Under the pieces are notes generated by a model. It was not told where the DNA came from, did no database searches, and worked only from the letters and a program-made list of their open reading frames with translations. Of a stretch of DNA of 64,000 nt, positions 9,532 to 19,890 are shown piece after piece. The stretch is from Pseudogymnoascus destructans. Its lineage: Eukaryota; Ascomycota; Leotiomycetes; Thelebolales; Thelebolaceae. Positions within the stretch are counted from its first letter, which is position 1. Each line of letters opens with the position of its first letter. A program made the position numbers and the translations under genes. The stretch covers positions 1,054,001-1,118,000 of the forward strand of contig NW_020167531.1 in NCBI RefSeq assembly GCF_001641265.1, given 5' to 3'.

Positions 9532-10367
9532 ATGGAAGGGACTCCTATATCAAATGCCCGTGAGTGGCTTGCAGAAAATCCTTCTGAGTCGAGGCGTGTT
9601 GCTAGTCATATTTTCAAGGTCCCAGAATCAACTCTACGAGGAAGCATCAAGCGCCGTATTCAGAACCCACAGCAACGTAAAGGGGGGCAGAATAGGGTAC
9701 TCTCTACTGCTCAGGCAGAGGCCCTTAAGAAATGGATCCTCGAGCAATATTACCTAGGGCTTGGAGCCAATAGGAATATGCTATTTACTGCAGTCTGCCA
9801 GCTCCGGAGCCCATTACCTCCACCGTCACAGAGCTGGCTTACTAAATATATTCAGAATCAGCTTCCAGAATTCCATTTTATCACTACAAAGCCTATTGCA
9901 CAGCAGCGTGCGAAAGCCCAAGATGAATCTAAGATTATTGAATGGTTTGAAAAATACTTCCAATTTATATGGGATCGCAATATATTACCGGAGTCAATTT
10001 GGAATATGGATGAAACGGGATTTAGTTATGGTACCACAGGCAGTAAAAGAACTCTATACTCCAAGCCCTGAGAATCGTACGTCTATTACAGTTATGGAGA
10101 CAGTATCTGCAACAGGAAGAGTAATTCCACCTGTACTTATTGTACCAGGTAAAATCCATATGGATTCTTGGTACCCAGAAAATCTTAAAGGCAAAGAACT
10201 GATATTACTCTCCGATACTGGCTATTCGAATAGCCAGCTTGCCTTATGGTGGCTAGAGCACTTTGCAGTGCATACAGCTCCATATGCAAATGGGAATCCT
10301 AGGGTTCTACTCCTTGATTCTCATATAAGCCATACGAGCGATGATTTCATCATTACAGCAGACAAAT
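9532..10367 (+). pseudogene. Pogo transposase, N-terminal and catalytic part (split, frameshifted)
   Basis: Starts at ATG 9532 (MEGTPISNAREWLAENP). It carries the HTH/CENP-B-like region, then NMDETGF (first catalytic Asp). The frame changes at about 10025-10045, with apparent loss of some sequence, and continues as ENRTSITVMETVSATG and VLLLDSHISHTSDDF (second catalytic Asp). The coding sequence stops at 10367, where the Ty3 element is inserted in the codons after ITADK. The remainder is at 17754-18120 and 19046-19584. The frameshift means it was dead, or died, independently of the insertions. Confidence 0.88.
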
Positions 10368-10668
10368 TGTAAGGATGCCTCCTTACTCGGGGTAGTTACG
10401 GCCGTCACGTGGCGCCATCGAGACTCGGGGCCGTTACGGGTCAGTCGCGACTGACAGCCTTAGGCACATAACGTAAGGAAGCCTTAGGCAAACAGGGAGC
10501 TAGCTGAGTCGGAGCGGTTTCGGGTATTTTAAGGGAACAGCCATACAGGGTGACACCTTCATCTTTTTTGTATCCTTCGTAGTAGACCTATAGGATAGAA
10601 TACAGCATCACCTCCGACTCGCACTCCCATATGCACCTACGGAGAGCCGTATTCCCTGTGTCCTTACA
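10368..10668 (+). repeat. 5' LTR of Ty3 element
   Basis: 301 bp, TGTAAGGATG...GTGTCCTTACA, identical to 17453-17753. A CACGTGG motif lies near the start. No primer binding site complementary to a common tRNA 3' end is obvious just downstream (TTATACAAAAAAGATCACGC). Confidence 0.95.
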
Positions 10669-10955
10669 TTATACAAAAAAGATCACGCCTGCCGGGGACG
10701 GCCGTACTTAAATAATATCCCACAACGGAACGACTCAGGAGAACTGTCGAAACACCACCGACCGCGACTCAGTGACATTTCGAAGTAGAGACCTGACGAC
10801 TTCAAATAGCCGTGACCCCAGAGAACTCACGGACAACCAGTGGATCAGGGTTTGATCCTGCAGAGCAAGCTGGTAAAGTCGCCGACGCGTTGGCGCCGAA
10901 TAGGATACGAGATCCTTAAGAACCCCCTCAAGCACAGAGGCAATTGTGAACAAGA

Positions 10956-11579
10956 GTGTTGATAGCTACGAGCTACCGGAAGTCAAACTCTTTCGTATCG
11001 ACACCGATACACTCCCGAACCAATATGAGGAAAATGACCTCAAACATCCCCCAAGACAATGATGGTCAACCGTCACGAATGTCAACGAGACAAACCACCG
11101 CTGCAGCTACGACCGCTGCACCCACCGATGACATACCGGATCGAATGGCAAACCTCGAGATCCAGATGCAAGAGATCAAGGAAATGATAGCCAACCTAGT
11201 GGCAACCCAGACCAGAATACCGTCCACGCCACAGGTGGACACCGTCGAAGTTGAGGAGCGACGAACTTCCCCTATGCGAAACACCCCCGAGACAGTTCAG
11301 TTGCCGCCTCTTCGAAACACTCGTTCTCCATCGATTCCGAGGATGTATTCCGAAGACCCTCCAAATCGCTACAAGAAATCCACCATCTCTGAGAAGATTA
11401 CGCCGCTCAGCGATGGGATAGAACATACCTTTATGCAATGGAGCGCGTCCATTCGGGACCGCCTCGTAGTCAATGAGGATCACTACCCTACCGACGTCTC
11501 GAGAAGAGCGTTGATATGGGGGACTACGACTGGCGTGGCAAAGAAAGACCGCGAAGCCCCTGAGGACCCGCTCGTCTGA
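10956..11579 (+). CDS. Gag N-terminal part, truncated
   Basis: About 200 residues: a basic, Thr/Ala-rich start, a coiled-coil-like ANLEIQMQEIKEMIANLV, a Pro/Arg linker, and FMQWSASIRDRLVVNEDHYP, which resembles the start of a Ty3 capsid. The frame then runs into DREAPEDPLV and a TGA. The last ~21 bases before the break (GACCGCGAAGCC motif at ~11546) are an exact copy of bases at ~11810, downstream of the zinc knuckle. Most of the capsid is therefore missing and replaced by a short filler copy. Confidence 0.7.
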   Translation: MLIATSYRKSNSFVSTPIHSRTNMRKMTSNIPQDNDGQPSRMSTRQTTAAATTAAPTDDIPDRMANLEIQMQEIKEMIANLVATQTRIPSTPQVDTVEVEERRTSPMRNTPETVQLPPLRNTRSPSIPRMYSEDPPNRYKKSTISEKITPLSDGIEHTFMQWSASIRDRLVVNEDHYPTDVSRRALIWGTTTGVAKKDREAPEDPLV

Positions 11580-11581
11580 GC

Positions 11582-11899
11582 TCATCTAGGTTCACACCCG
11601 CTGAGCCCGGAAGAACCCAACCGCCGAGGCCTACAAGAAGCCCTCTGGTCTCCTTCCAGAGGACTCCTTTTACGCCCACGGCCCCCAAGCCGGACATTAC
11701 AGGCCGCGTGCGGACCGCCGTGCCGGCTACGTCCGGGAACTGTTTCAAGTGCGGCAAGCCGGGCCATTTCCAAGACAAATGCCCGCTCAACCCCACCATC
11801 AAGGAGATTGACCGCGAAGCCCCTGAGGACGAAGAGCAGTGGGAGGAAGCAGTCACCCACCAGTCGGATGCGTCCCTGGAGGAAAACGACGAGGCCTAG
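11582..11899 (+). CDS. Gag C-terminal part with CCHC zinc knuckle
   Basis: A second frame holds the nucleocapsid: a Pro/Arg/Thr-rich linker and a CX2CX4HX4C knuckle (NCFKCGKPGHFQDKC), then an acidic tail ending at TAG 11897-11899. The pol frame overlaps this end and is -1 relative to it, so Gag-Pol would need a -1 shift; a weak candidate G GAA AAC lies shortly before the stop. It is separated from the gag start by the deletion described for 10956-11579. Confidence 0.7.
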   Translation, partial: SSRFTPAEPGRTQPPRPTRSPLVSFQRTPFTPTAPKPDITGRVRTAVPATSGNCFKCGKPGHFQDKCPLNPTIKEIDREAPEDEEQWEEAVTHQSDASLEENDEA

Positions 11900-14800
11900 G
11901 GAAAGGCTCCTTCCTAGGTCTACGCAAATGTGATCTGCAAGGACTGGATTTACGAGAGCTCTTGGGAGGCTCCCAATTTCTCGTTGATACAACCCTGAGT
12001 ATGAATGGACTCGGGGTGCAAACGAAGTCACTCGCAGACACAGGAGCAAATGGCTACCTCGTCATTAATAAGCTTTTCGCGCAACGGTTGTCGAAAGCGC
12101 TTCAGAGCCCCATACGGAAACTGCCCTACTCTGTACCCATACGTGGATTTCAGCGAAATATCCAAAGCTACGTATCGGAGTATATTCGGTTACACTTGAC
12201 AGTCGAAGGACGCCGAATATATAACTGCCCCTTTGTGCTCCTAGATCTCGGAGCGCAAGATGTGATAATTGGGAAGAAGCTTTTTAGCCGCTTCCGAATC
12301 CTACTCGACTCTGCAAAGAGCCTGCTAGTATGGCCAAAGGAGTACCCGCCTACTCCTAGCTGGAGCAAAGAGATCACCTTGCCCTACCACTCGCGTGAAC
12401 TGTCTATACGTCACCCCGCCCATCAATCGGATGCGAACCGGCGGGACGATGCCATCGACCATGACGACAGACGACGTGAGGGCGGACGCTCGATACCAAT
12501 GAAAGTGATAACGGCCCATCGTGACGCTATTATGATCACCCCACCGAGCCCGGTGCGAGACGAGGGAACGACCCACCCGCACCCCAAAACCCCAAGGACA
12601 CGAGCCTCGCCCGTGGAAACCTATAAAGACGGACCCTTAGGGCAAGTGGAGGCGAAACCTCCAAGAAACGGACCATCCGCATATGAGAGAAAGAATCATG
12701 GGAGGAGCGGAGTCTTCTCTCTTTCCCGATGCCAGACCCTGGTACGCAGCTTCACGCCGGTCCAAATTTGCGAGATTGGCGCAAACGCTTTCCACTATGA
12801 GATGATGCGAAGCGACTCCGAGTTCTTTACGACAAGCATCTATGAGATCGACCAGATCATCCGAGAGAGGGAAGCGGCCGAGGACGAGGAAACGCTCCGC
12901 CTCATTTGGGACAAGCTTCCGCATATGCACCGCAACTATTCCGATGTCTTCTCGAAGTCGGAATCTGATCAGCTTCCCCCGCATCGCATATACGATCACA
13001 AGATACAACTAGAAGCCCCTTTACCAAATGCCTTTTCGCCACTATACCGACAAAGCACCGAAGAGCTTAAGGCGACTAAGCAATACCTATTAGAGAACCT
13101 CGAGAAGGGCTTTATAGTCAATAGCAATAGCCCGTTTGCCTCCCCTATACTGTTCGTGAAGAAGGCAGATGGCAAACTGAGATTTTGTATCAACTACCGG
13201 AAGTTGAACGGACTTACCCGTAACGACCCCTACCCTATCCCGCGTATCGACGAACTACTAGGACGGGTGTCGAAAGCAAAAATCTTCACGAAGCTAGACA
13301 TTAGGCAAGCCTTCCATCGTATACGAATGGACCCCGACTCCGAGGAGTACACGACCTTCCGGACTCGGTATGGATCCTACAAATGCAAAGTGCTGCCGTT
13401 TGGCCTAACGAACGGCCCCGCAACCTATCAGAGGTATATGAATGACGTTCTTATGCAATACTTGGACGACTTCTGTACTGCCTACCTAGACGACATCCTA
13501 ATCTACTCCGAGGACCCCGCGGAACACATGGACCACGTACATAAGGTCCTCCAACGGCTTCGAGAAGCAGGACTACAAACCGACATTAAGAAATGCGAGT
13601 TCAACGTAACCCGGACAAAGTATTTAGGCTATATCCTGACTACTACCGGTGTCGAAGCGGATCCCGAGAAGATCGAACCCCTCCGGAATTGGATCCGCAA
13701 CAACTGTCACAGGCGTGAAGTCTTACCTTGGATTCTGCGGCTTCTACCGCCAATTTATCAGAAATTTCGGGAAAATAGCCAAGCCTCTCACCACTATCAC
13801 CAGCCCCTCAGAACCGTTCCTGTGGACTGACGAATGTGAGAACGCTTTTGAAGAAATGCGCCGACAGCTTTTAGCCGTGCAGGCGCTCCACCACTTCAAC
13901 CCCGAATTGCCTACGAAGCTGGAAACAGACTCTTCTGATGGAGTCGTAGCCGGTGTCCTTTCTCAGGAACACCCCGACAAGCGATGGTATCCTGTAAGCT
14001 TCTACAGTCACGTCCTATCTGGGCATGAGATCAATTGGGAGATCCATGACAAGGAACTGTTCGCCATCGTCAAAGCGTTCACAAAATGGAGGCCAGAATT
14101 AGCATCGGTACGCCACCGAATCGACGTCTATACAGATCACCGATCGCTGGAATACTTCATGTCGACGAAGGTTCTCACGGCGAAGCAGGTTCGGTGGATG
14201 GAGCTACTCTCCGACTTCAATTTCTCTATTGCGTATACTGCTGGCAAGAACAATCAGAAGGCAGATATACTGAGCCGAAGAGAGCAAGACCTGATTACGC
14301 AACAGAAGGTCAAACTCGACAGCCGTGCGAGGGTGCTGTTAGGCCCAGCCCGACTACACTCCCGAATCAGTGCCGAATTAGCACAAACGTACGTGGCCTC
14401 GATCAATGCGATGGACGCCCCGAACACCCAGGTCCCCTTTGACCTGATAGAAGCGCTCTGCGCGGATAATAGGAGGTCGTTTACCGACACTCGCGTGAAA
14501 GACCCCCTACCTAACGGGTTTATAATGAAGGACCAACTCTTGCTATACAAAGGTCGACTGTGCGTAAACCGGCACACCGAGTTATGTACGAAACTCATAC
14601 GGGAAGCACACGATCAAGTATCAGTAGCCCACCCTAGTGGCAGGAAAACTTATCAGTTACTCGCCCCGAAGTATCATTGGGTCGGAATGGAAGCGGATTG
14701 CCTCCGATATGTGCGCAACTGCGTGATGTGCCGACTTTCTCACACTAGCGTGACGAAGCAGCAAGGCTTCTTACACCCCCTACCGGTACCCGAATACCCC

Positions 14801-16005
14801 ATGCAACACCTAACGATGGACTTTAAGGAATTCCCAAAGGATAAACACGGATTCGACAGCATCCTTGTGTTCATGGACCGACTCGGTAAGGGTTCGTGTC
14901 CATACCGTGTCATAAGACCACCGATGCCCGCCAAATGGCGCAGCTATTCATCGAATGGATATATCGATTCGGACACACCCCAGAGTCGATCATTAGTGAT
15001 CGCGGACCCCAATTCATATCAGCTTTCTGGCGAGAGTTCTGCCGAATCATAGGGGTCAAGATTAAGCTGTCGACAGCCTATCACAAGCAGACCGACGGGC
15101 AGACGGAAATCATGAATAGGTATATCGATCAGAGACTGAGGCCCTTCGTATCACATTACCAGGATAACTGGAGCGAGCTCATTCCCATCATGGATCGGGT
15201 GCAAATGACCCTTCCCCATGCCTCGATCGGAATGACCCCCTACCGACTCAAGTACGGAACTGATCCGCGCACCAGTTGGGACTGGGAAACCCCGAAAGCC
15301 ACGACCCCTAGGGAAGTCATGAACCAGAAGGAAGCCAAAGCAGTAGCAAACCGCATGCACTCCGCATGGATTTACGCAAAGGAGAACATGGCCAAAGCAC
15401 AAGAGGATATGTCTAAATACGCGAATCGACGCCGACGAGCCATTGACTGGGACGTAGGAGACAAGGTTTACCTATCGACCAAGAATCTGAAAAATCACCG
15501 CCCTAGCCGTAAGCTGGGGCAACAATGGGTCGGACCCTATACGGTACTGGAACAAATCGGACACGCCTTCCGACTAGACCTACCGAAGGGTTCCCAAATA
15601 CACGATGTCTTCTCTCCAGACGTACTCATCAAGGCTCCGAATAACCCGCTGCCCGGTCAAGCAGCGCCTGAGCCAAGCAGCGAAGTCGTAGACGGCCTAG
15701 AGGAGTGGGAGGTCGAAAAGATCCTCGCCGTAAGGATCCGGCGAAAACAACTTCAATACCAGGTATCCTGGGTCGGATACGATCCGGACCCGGAATGGTA
15801 CCCCGCCTCAAACTTTAAGAACTCCCCCTACAAAATCCGGGAGTTCCACGCGGAGTACCCAAACCTGCCAGGACCGCCGCAGGACCTACCCGGCTGGATC
15901 ACGGAATGGGAGACAGGCAAACCAAGCTACGATCACGAGAGGCACGGCAAAGCAGAGGAAAACAGCGTCGTTGCTACCTACGACACTAAACTAAACACCC
16001 TCTAA
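11839..16005 (+). pseudogene. Ty3 Pol polyprotein, two frameshifts
   Basis: Domains in order: aspartic protease (LADTGANGYLV, ~12030), reverse transcriptase (FCINYRKLNG, KLDIRQAFHRIRM, FGLTNGPATYQ, AYLDDILIYS at ~13480), RNase H (LETDSSDGVVAGVLSQ, YTDHRSLEYF), integrase zinc finger (HPSGRKTYQLL, NCVMCRLSH), DDE core (ISDRGPQF, TAYHKQTDGQTE), and a C-terminal chromodomain (WEVEKILAVRIRRKQLQYQV, ~15708-15860). The frame changes at about 13690-13705, just after RT, and back at about 14883-14895, inside integrase. Neither site looks like programmed frameshifting. Stop at 16003-16005. The chromodomain suggests integration directed to methylated-histone chromatin, as known for chromoviruses. Confidence 0.92.
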
Positions 16006-16159
16006 GCCAGGGCACCCTCAGAGCCATAGCCCTTGCGGAAGCCACCCTTCCCAAACGTCTCACCGGCGTCGCAACAAGCGGCTACCACCATGAGAGACGA
16101 AGGGTCGAAGTGACCCCACGCGAAAGACCACGCCCGAGTTCCCTCCGACACAGGGCCTA

Positions 16160-16903
16160 TCACCCAAGGTCGACGGTCACCCCCTCCTCCTCCACCTCCG
16201 CCCCCCTCTTCCTCTTCTTCCCCCCACCACCGCCCACCTTCGCCGCCACGGCGAGGACGTCGGGGATCCTCTCCACCAACTCCCCCACCGCATCCACCGC
16301 AGAAGCCACCCCATCAAGGGCAGCGATCTCCTTCTCCTGGTTCACCAGGATCAGGGCCGATTTCTGGCCCACGACGGCCACGGCCTGGCGGACCCGCTAC
16401 GGTCGTCAGCGCGAGAACCAAAAACACACAAGGGAAACGGAAAACTTACCTCCAGACCGTCCTCGACGGCGGCGCGGAGGGCGCAACTCTCCATATAGGC
16501 CGAAAGCTCGGCCGGGGAGCGGAACTTCGGCATATTGGCGGTGGCCAATGTGACCACACGCCCAATCTCCGCCGCAGCGGCCTTGATGGCAGCGGGGACG
16601 GGAGGGGTTGCTGCCTCGGTAGCCAGGAGCTTCTGGTACTCCGGGCCAGCAAACCAGGAGATCTATCTCCAGAGGTCAGCGACGGGCAGACAGACAAACC
16701 ACAAAACCGAAAACCAAACGAGAACCCACCGGAACACACGTTGCGTGTTGGGCCACGCAGCGCTCACACTTGGAGCTTTCCAAGCTCCACACACACGAGA
16801 CGGCGGGATCTCCGTCCTTCTTGCGCCCTTTGGCGCGCACGCAGTGCATACACTGCTGGCGGAAAGCCACAGTGAGGGCGCCGGGAGGAGGGGGAACCGG
16901 CAT
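16160..16903 (-). CDS. Antisense accessory gene: six-Cys protein, two introns
   Basis: Lies between pol and the 3' LTR on the strand opposite to gag-pol. Exon A 16903-16730, exon B 16662-16450, exon C 16396-16160. The introns of 67 and 53 bases have GT...AG ends and are both phase 0, giving 207 residues. Exon A holds C-x2-C-x15-C-x8-C-x2-C-x6-C (CMHCVRAKGRKK..., then SSKCERCVAQHATC), close to a Zn2Cys6 cluster. Exons B-C are helical (PEYQKLLATEA, MPKFRSPAELSAYMESCALR, VRQAVAVVGQKSALILV) and end in Gly runs, a KKRKRG nuclear-localisation-like patch and an acidic tail. The start chosen is the ATG at 16903 (MPVPPPPGA); further upstream exons are possible. Intact introns mean the element was copied from a sense transcript. 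Role unknown; a DNA-binding regulator is an inference. Confidence 0.72.
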
Positions 16904-17452
16904 CTTCAAATTGGAAATCTGCGATTTCCCGTCAGCCCAACCCAAGTTATCACCACCGCGCCAGCGCGGTTCCGTCACCTACCAAATCGTTCGTTGTGTT
17001 TTTGTATCTAAAAACAACCTGTTAGCATCCAGCTGTACCATCGGAAGGGCCACTTACCAGTCTCGGGAGGGGGGCTCAGCGTCGTTGTTGTGAAGAAAAC
17101 AACAAGTTCTGGGCGAAGCTCGAATTCATATTCTGGCTTATAACAAAGCCATCCGAATCGGGTTAGCGCGAAATTTCCCCCTCGACACATACCGCGCGGA
17201 CCCTATTCGATACCAATACGGACCCTCGCAACACTAATCGCCGCGCACACAACAAAGACGCGACTTTGCGCAAACGGATTCAGACCACTTCCAGTGCCTA
17301 TACGGCCGCCCACCATCAGCCTTCTGGACAAACAAAGGGCATTCTAGTCTTGGCGCCCGCACCTCACCCACCAACCCAAACAAGGGCTCGTCGCGGCAGC
17401 TACTCGGCTTGCGTGCTTTGAGGACAAAGCACCTTCTCAAGGCGGGGGGTAG
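16904..17452. other. Leader region between antisense gene and 3' LTR
   Basis: Read on the minus strand it has splice-like signals (GTAAGT at ~17057, TTTTTAG at ~17012, GTAGGT at ~16983), so the antisense transcript may have spliced 5' leader exons. No other gene is seen. The plus-strand purine run AAGGCGGGGGGTAG (to 17452) is the likely polypurine tract. Confidence 0.45.
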
Positions 17453-17753
17453 TGTAAGGATGCCTCCTTACTCGGGGTAGTTACGGCCGTCACGTGGCGC
17501 CATCGAGACTCGGGGCCGTTACGGGTCAGTCGCGACTGACAGCCTTAGGCACATAACGTAAGGAAGCCTTAGGCAAACAGGGAGCTAGCTGAGTCGGAGC
17601 GGTTTCGGGTATTTTAAGGGAACAGCCATACAGGGTGACACCTTCATCTTTTTTGTATCCTTCGTAGTAGACCTATAGGATAGAATACAGCATCACCTCC
17701 GACTCGCACTCCCATATGCACCTACGGAGAGCCGTATTCCCTGTGTCCTTACA
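17453..17753 (+). repeat. 3' LTR of Ty3 element
   Basis: 301 bp, identical by eye to the 5' LTR and directly preceded by a G-rich purine tract. The duplicated target CAAAT follows. Confidence 0.95.
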
Positions 17754-18120
17754 CAAATATAACATCATCGTTTTCGCCTTTCCCTCACACCTTACACACG
17801 TTTTACAGCCATTAGATGTGGGAATATTCCAGCCATATAAGCACTGGCACCGAGAGGCTGTGCTCTATGCCATACAGAATATGGACGTTACATACGACCT
17901 ACCCTCATTTATGAGAGATCTCACCAAAATCCGGGAACAGACTTTTAAGGAGTCTACAATACTCTCAGCTTTCCGGAAAGCTGGAATCTGGCCAATAAGC
18001 TGTAATACAGCCCTCACGAAGCTACGTACATACTCGCAGCCTACTACCCAGCCTACAGAAGAGCCTACGCCTACCTTACCAATACGGCCTATTACCCCTA
18101 AACCCTCCACTTTTCAGGGG
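17754..18120 (+). pseudogene. Pogo transposase, third catalytic Asp region (middle piece)
   Basis: Continues the transposase frame after the Ty3 insert: YNIIVFAFPSHLTHVLQPLD carries the third catalytic Asp, then GIFQPYKHWHREAV and a Pro/Thr-rich linker to TFQG at 18120. There the copia fragment interrupts; AGGGG (18116-18120) is repeated at 19046-19050. Confidence 0.9.
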
Positions 18121-18554
18121 GTTGAAGAGTTGTTAAAGGCGGCTATATCTTCTGGATCAAGTGATAGTGAGTGCCAGTCGTCGAAACCTTTGGTGAGCAC
18201 GAAGTTGCCCTTTCCTTCATACCGGTTATGGAGGAGCTTCCAAGCTTCGGCGGCGCTGACAGTCAGTCGAATCGTTTCGACTGTTTCTGATCCGCATGTG
18301 GCTTCGATTATCGAGTAAGCGTGGGCGTTACCGGTAAACCAGATGATATAGGCTGATTCCTTCTTTCCGATACCCAACTTCTCATATTCGTCAGCCGGCT
18401 CCGGCTTCACCCCTTTGCCGAGGCCAAGAGCGTATTCCAGTACACTTGCCTGGGCTAGTGTCTGTTCAATTCGTCTCTTCCATGAGAGGTAATTGGCACT
18501 GCCCTTCAGCTTCTCTTGACTCTTCAACGTGGCGATGAGTCTTTCCGTCGTCAT
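18121..18554 (-). pseudogene. Copia Gag N-terminus (truncated)
   Basis: From ATG 18554 about 145 residues match copia gag: LKGSANYLSWKRRIEQTLAQ, then EAWKLLHNRYEGKG. It is cut at the insert edge (18121) and runs a few codons into host transposon sequence. Confidence 0.8.
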
Positions 18555-18683
18555 TCTGGCCAGTGATGCTGCTGGTGGTGACGGGTATAGGCCTTTTCGA
18601 GAGACTGATTGGACGTTCTAGACACTCGATGTTTGATATCCTATTCTTGGTTATAAGAACGCTCTGCGTCCGGGCTCATAACC

Positions 18684-18977
18684 TGTTGAATCTGCACTTG
18701 GTAGGTTCGGTAGAATAGTAAATGATAATTCCGGTATCACGAGTAGGGCCCAATTGATCAGTAGTAAAATGCATATTCATTTAATCTAGCTACTCTAGCT
18801 ACTCTATATACTGTAGAACTCTCCTCTGAGTCGCGGGTAAGCAAGTCCGTAGGCTTGACCGGAGTTTGCCCCCGAGTCTATTTCTCATGGTGCGGAGTGA
18901 GAACTCCGCCGCCTGATGCTTCGGGCATGGAGTGAGAATTCCACAATTCCCCTACTCTCACCCGGGATACCTAAACA
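18684..18977 (-). repeat. Copia LTR
   Basis: 294 bp with ends TGTT/AACA. It is preceded (minus strand) by a purine tract and followed by a copia-type primer-binding site, so sequences typical of both sides of an LTR are present around a single LTR. Confidence 0.7.
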
Positions 18978-19045
18978 GACTCCCCCCCCCCCCTGCCCGG
19001 GCGCGAGCAACGTCTCCCAGTGTAGGTAAGCTTCCCCCCGTTTAT

Positions 19046-19584
19046 AGGGGCTACAGCACTGGAAAGACCGGGTTCCGGAGGCCTTTAGTAGCCCCTCACG
19101 TACGAGCTATACGAACTGGCTTACTGGGGCTGAAGAGGTTATGGCGGTAGGCCGGCTCCAAGAACTTGACCTACGGGTGGCTCGGCGGCAGGTGGAGGAG
19201 TCGAAGAAGCGGGCGAGCCGAAGCCGGGCCCGGCTTCAGAACGGAGGTGAGCTCGTAGCTGCCGAAGCCCACGAGCTTCGGGCCCGGAAAGCCGAGCTTC
19301 TAGCCCAGAAGCTCGCAGCCAAAGAAGCCCGGGAGGCTCGCCAGGCTAGAAACCAGGCCCAGAAGCAGCTCCACCAGGCTGGAATTAAGGCCCGGAAAGA
19401 AGAGCGTTTCCGGAAGAAGAGCCTGGCTACTCTTCAGGGATTAGGCCTCCCAATTCCTCCGGAATTAGAGGTCCCAATTCCTGATCCAGAAACCCTCGAA
19501 AGTGAGGGCGAATATGAGAATGGGAGTGGGAATGGGAGCGGGAATGGGAGTGATCATGGGAATGAGGAAATGATAATTTTTTAA
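19046..19584 (+). pseudogene. Pogo transposase C-terminal piece
   Basis: Resumes exactly at the duplicated AGGGG: LQHWKDRVPEAFSSPSRTSY, then a long Ala/Arg/Glu/Lys coiled-coil-like stretch (VARRQVEESKKRASRSRARL and on), ending in (G/N)S repeats and EEMIIF, stop 19582-19584. The same C-terminal architecture is seen in the intact transposase at 6024-7757. Confidence 0.88.
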
Positions 19585-19646
19585 AATGGTGAAATTTTGT
19601 ACCTTTACATACAATTTACTATAGGGAGGTACTTAGGACTACAATT

Positions 19647-19740
19647 TTTCTCGTGCGCGCACTTCGCTTCCCCTCCATTTCTCGTGCGCGCGGATCGCTT
19701 CCTCCAACCTTGAGCGAAGCGAAAAGTTGGTTACGACGAT
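19647..19740 (-). repeat. Right terminal inverted repeat of pogo element
   Basis: Reverse complement of 9350-9443 with few differences; TA follows at 19741-19742. Confidence 0.9.
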
Positions 19741-19890
19741 TATGCGTTATGCGCGTTGCACTTTACGCGTGGGAGCTTGGACAATTACAAAATCGGGTCT
19801 CCCAACCGAACAAAGCGCCAACGTATGCGGGCGAACAGACACGATACGCCACTCCGACACAGAACTATCTATATTCAATGGCCCAACATC

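Larger units (their letters stand above)
10368..17753 (+). mobile_element. Ty3/gypsy chromovirus, complete ends, defective coding
   Basis: The 301-bp LTRs at 10368-10668 and 17453-17753 are identical by eye. The 5-bp target duplication CAAAT (10363-10367 and 17754-17758) is perfect. Order: LTR, gag-like frame with CCHC knuckle, protease-RT-RNase H-integrase-chromodomain, a 1.4-kb region holding an antisense spliced gene, LTR. Gag has an internal deletion marked by a 21-base direct repeat, and pol is frameshifted twice. Identical LTRs with broken genes mean it either jumped very recently as a defective copy or decayed in coding only. Confidence 0.95.
18121..19045 (-). mobile_element. Copia fragment with a single internal LTR
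   Basis: 925 bp flanked by AGGGG on both sides. In minus orientation the order is: 68 bp of internal 3' end with a G-rich polypurine tract (C run at 18981-18991 on the plus strand), one LTR (18977-18684, TGTTTAGG...TCAACA), a primer-binding site GGTTATGAGCCCGG right after it, then the start of gag. The primer site matches the initiator-Met anticodon-half type known in copia elements. The ends of the insert are not LTR ends. Confidence 0.75.
9350..19740 (+). mobile_element. Fot1/pogo transposon disrupted by two retroelement insertions
   Basis: The ends at 9350-9443 and 19647-19740 are ~94-bp terminal inverted repeats beginning ATCGTCGTAACC. They contain repeated CGCGCACGAGA subterminal motifs and differ at only a few bases. 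A TA duplication lies at 9348-9349 and 19741-19742. The transposase gene is split into three pieces by a complete Ty3 element (10368-17753) and a copia fragment (18121-19045). Removing both inserts and one copy of each 5-bp duplication rejoins the reading frame at both sites. Confidence 0.92.

Noticed and set aside
10669..10700. tRNA primer-binding site after the 5' LTR
   Set aside because: The sequence after the LTR does not match a tRNA 3' end that I recognise; not annotated.
16110..17093. Plus-strand frames of 107-158 codons between pol and the 3' LTR
   Set aside because: They are shadows of the antisense spliced gene, which has coherent exons, splice sites and cysteine motif.
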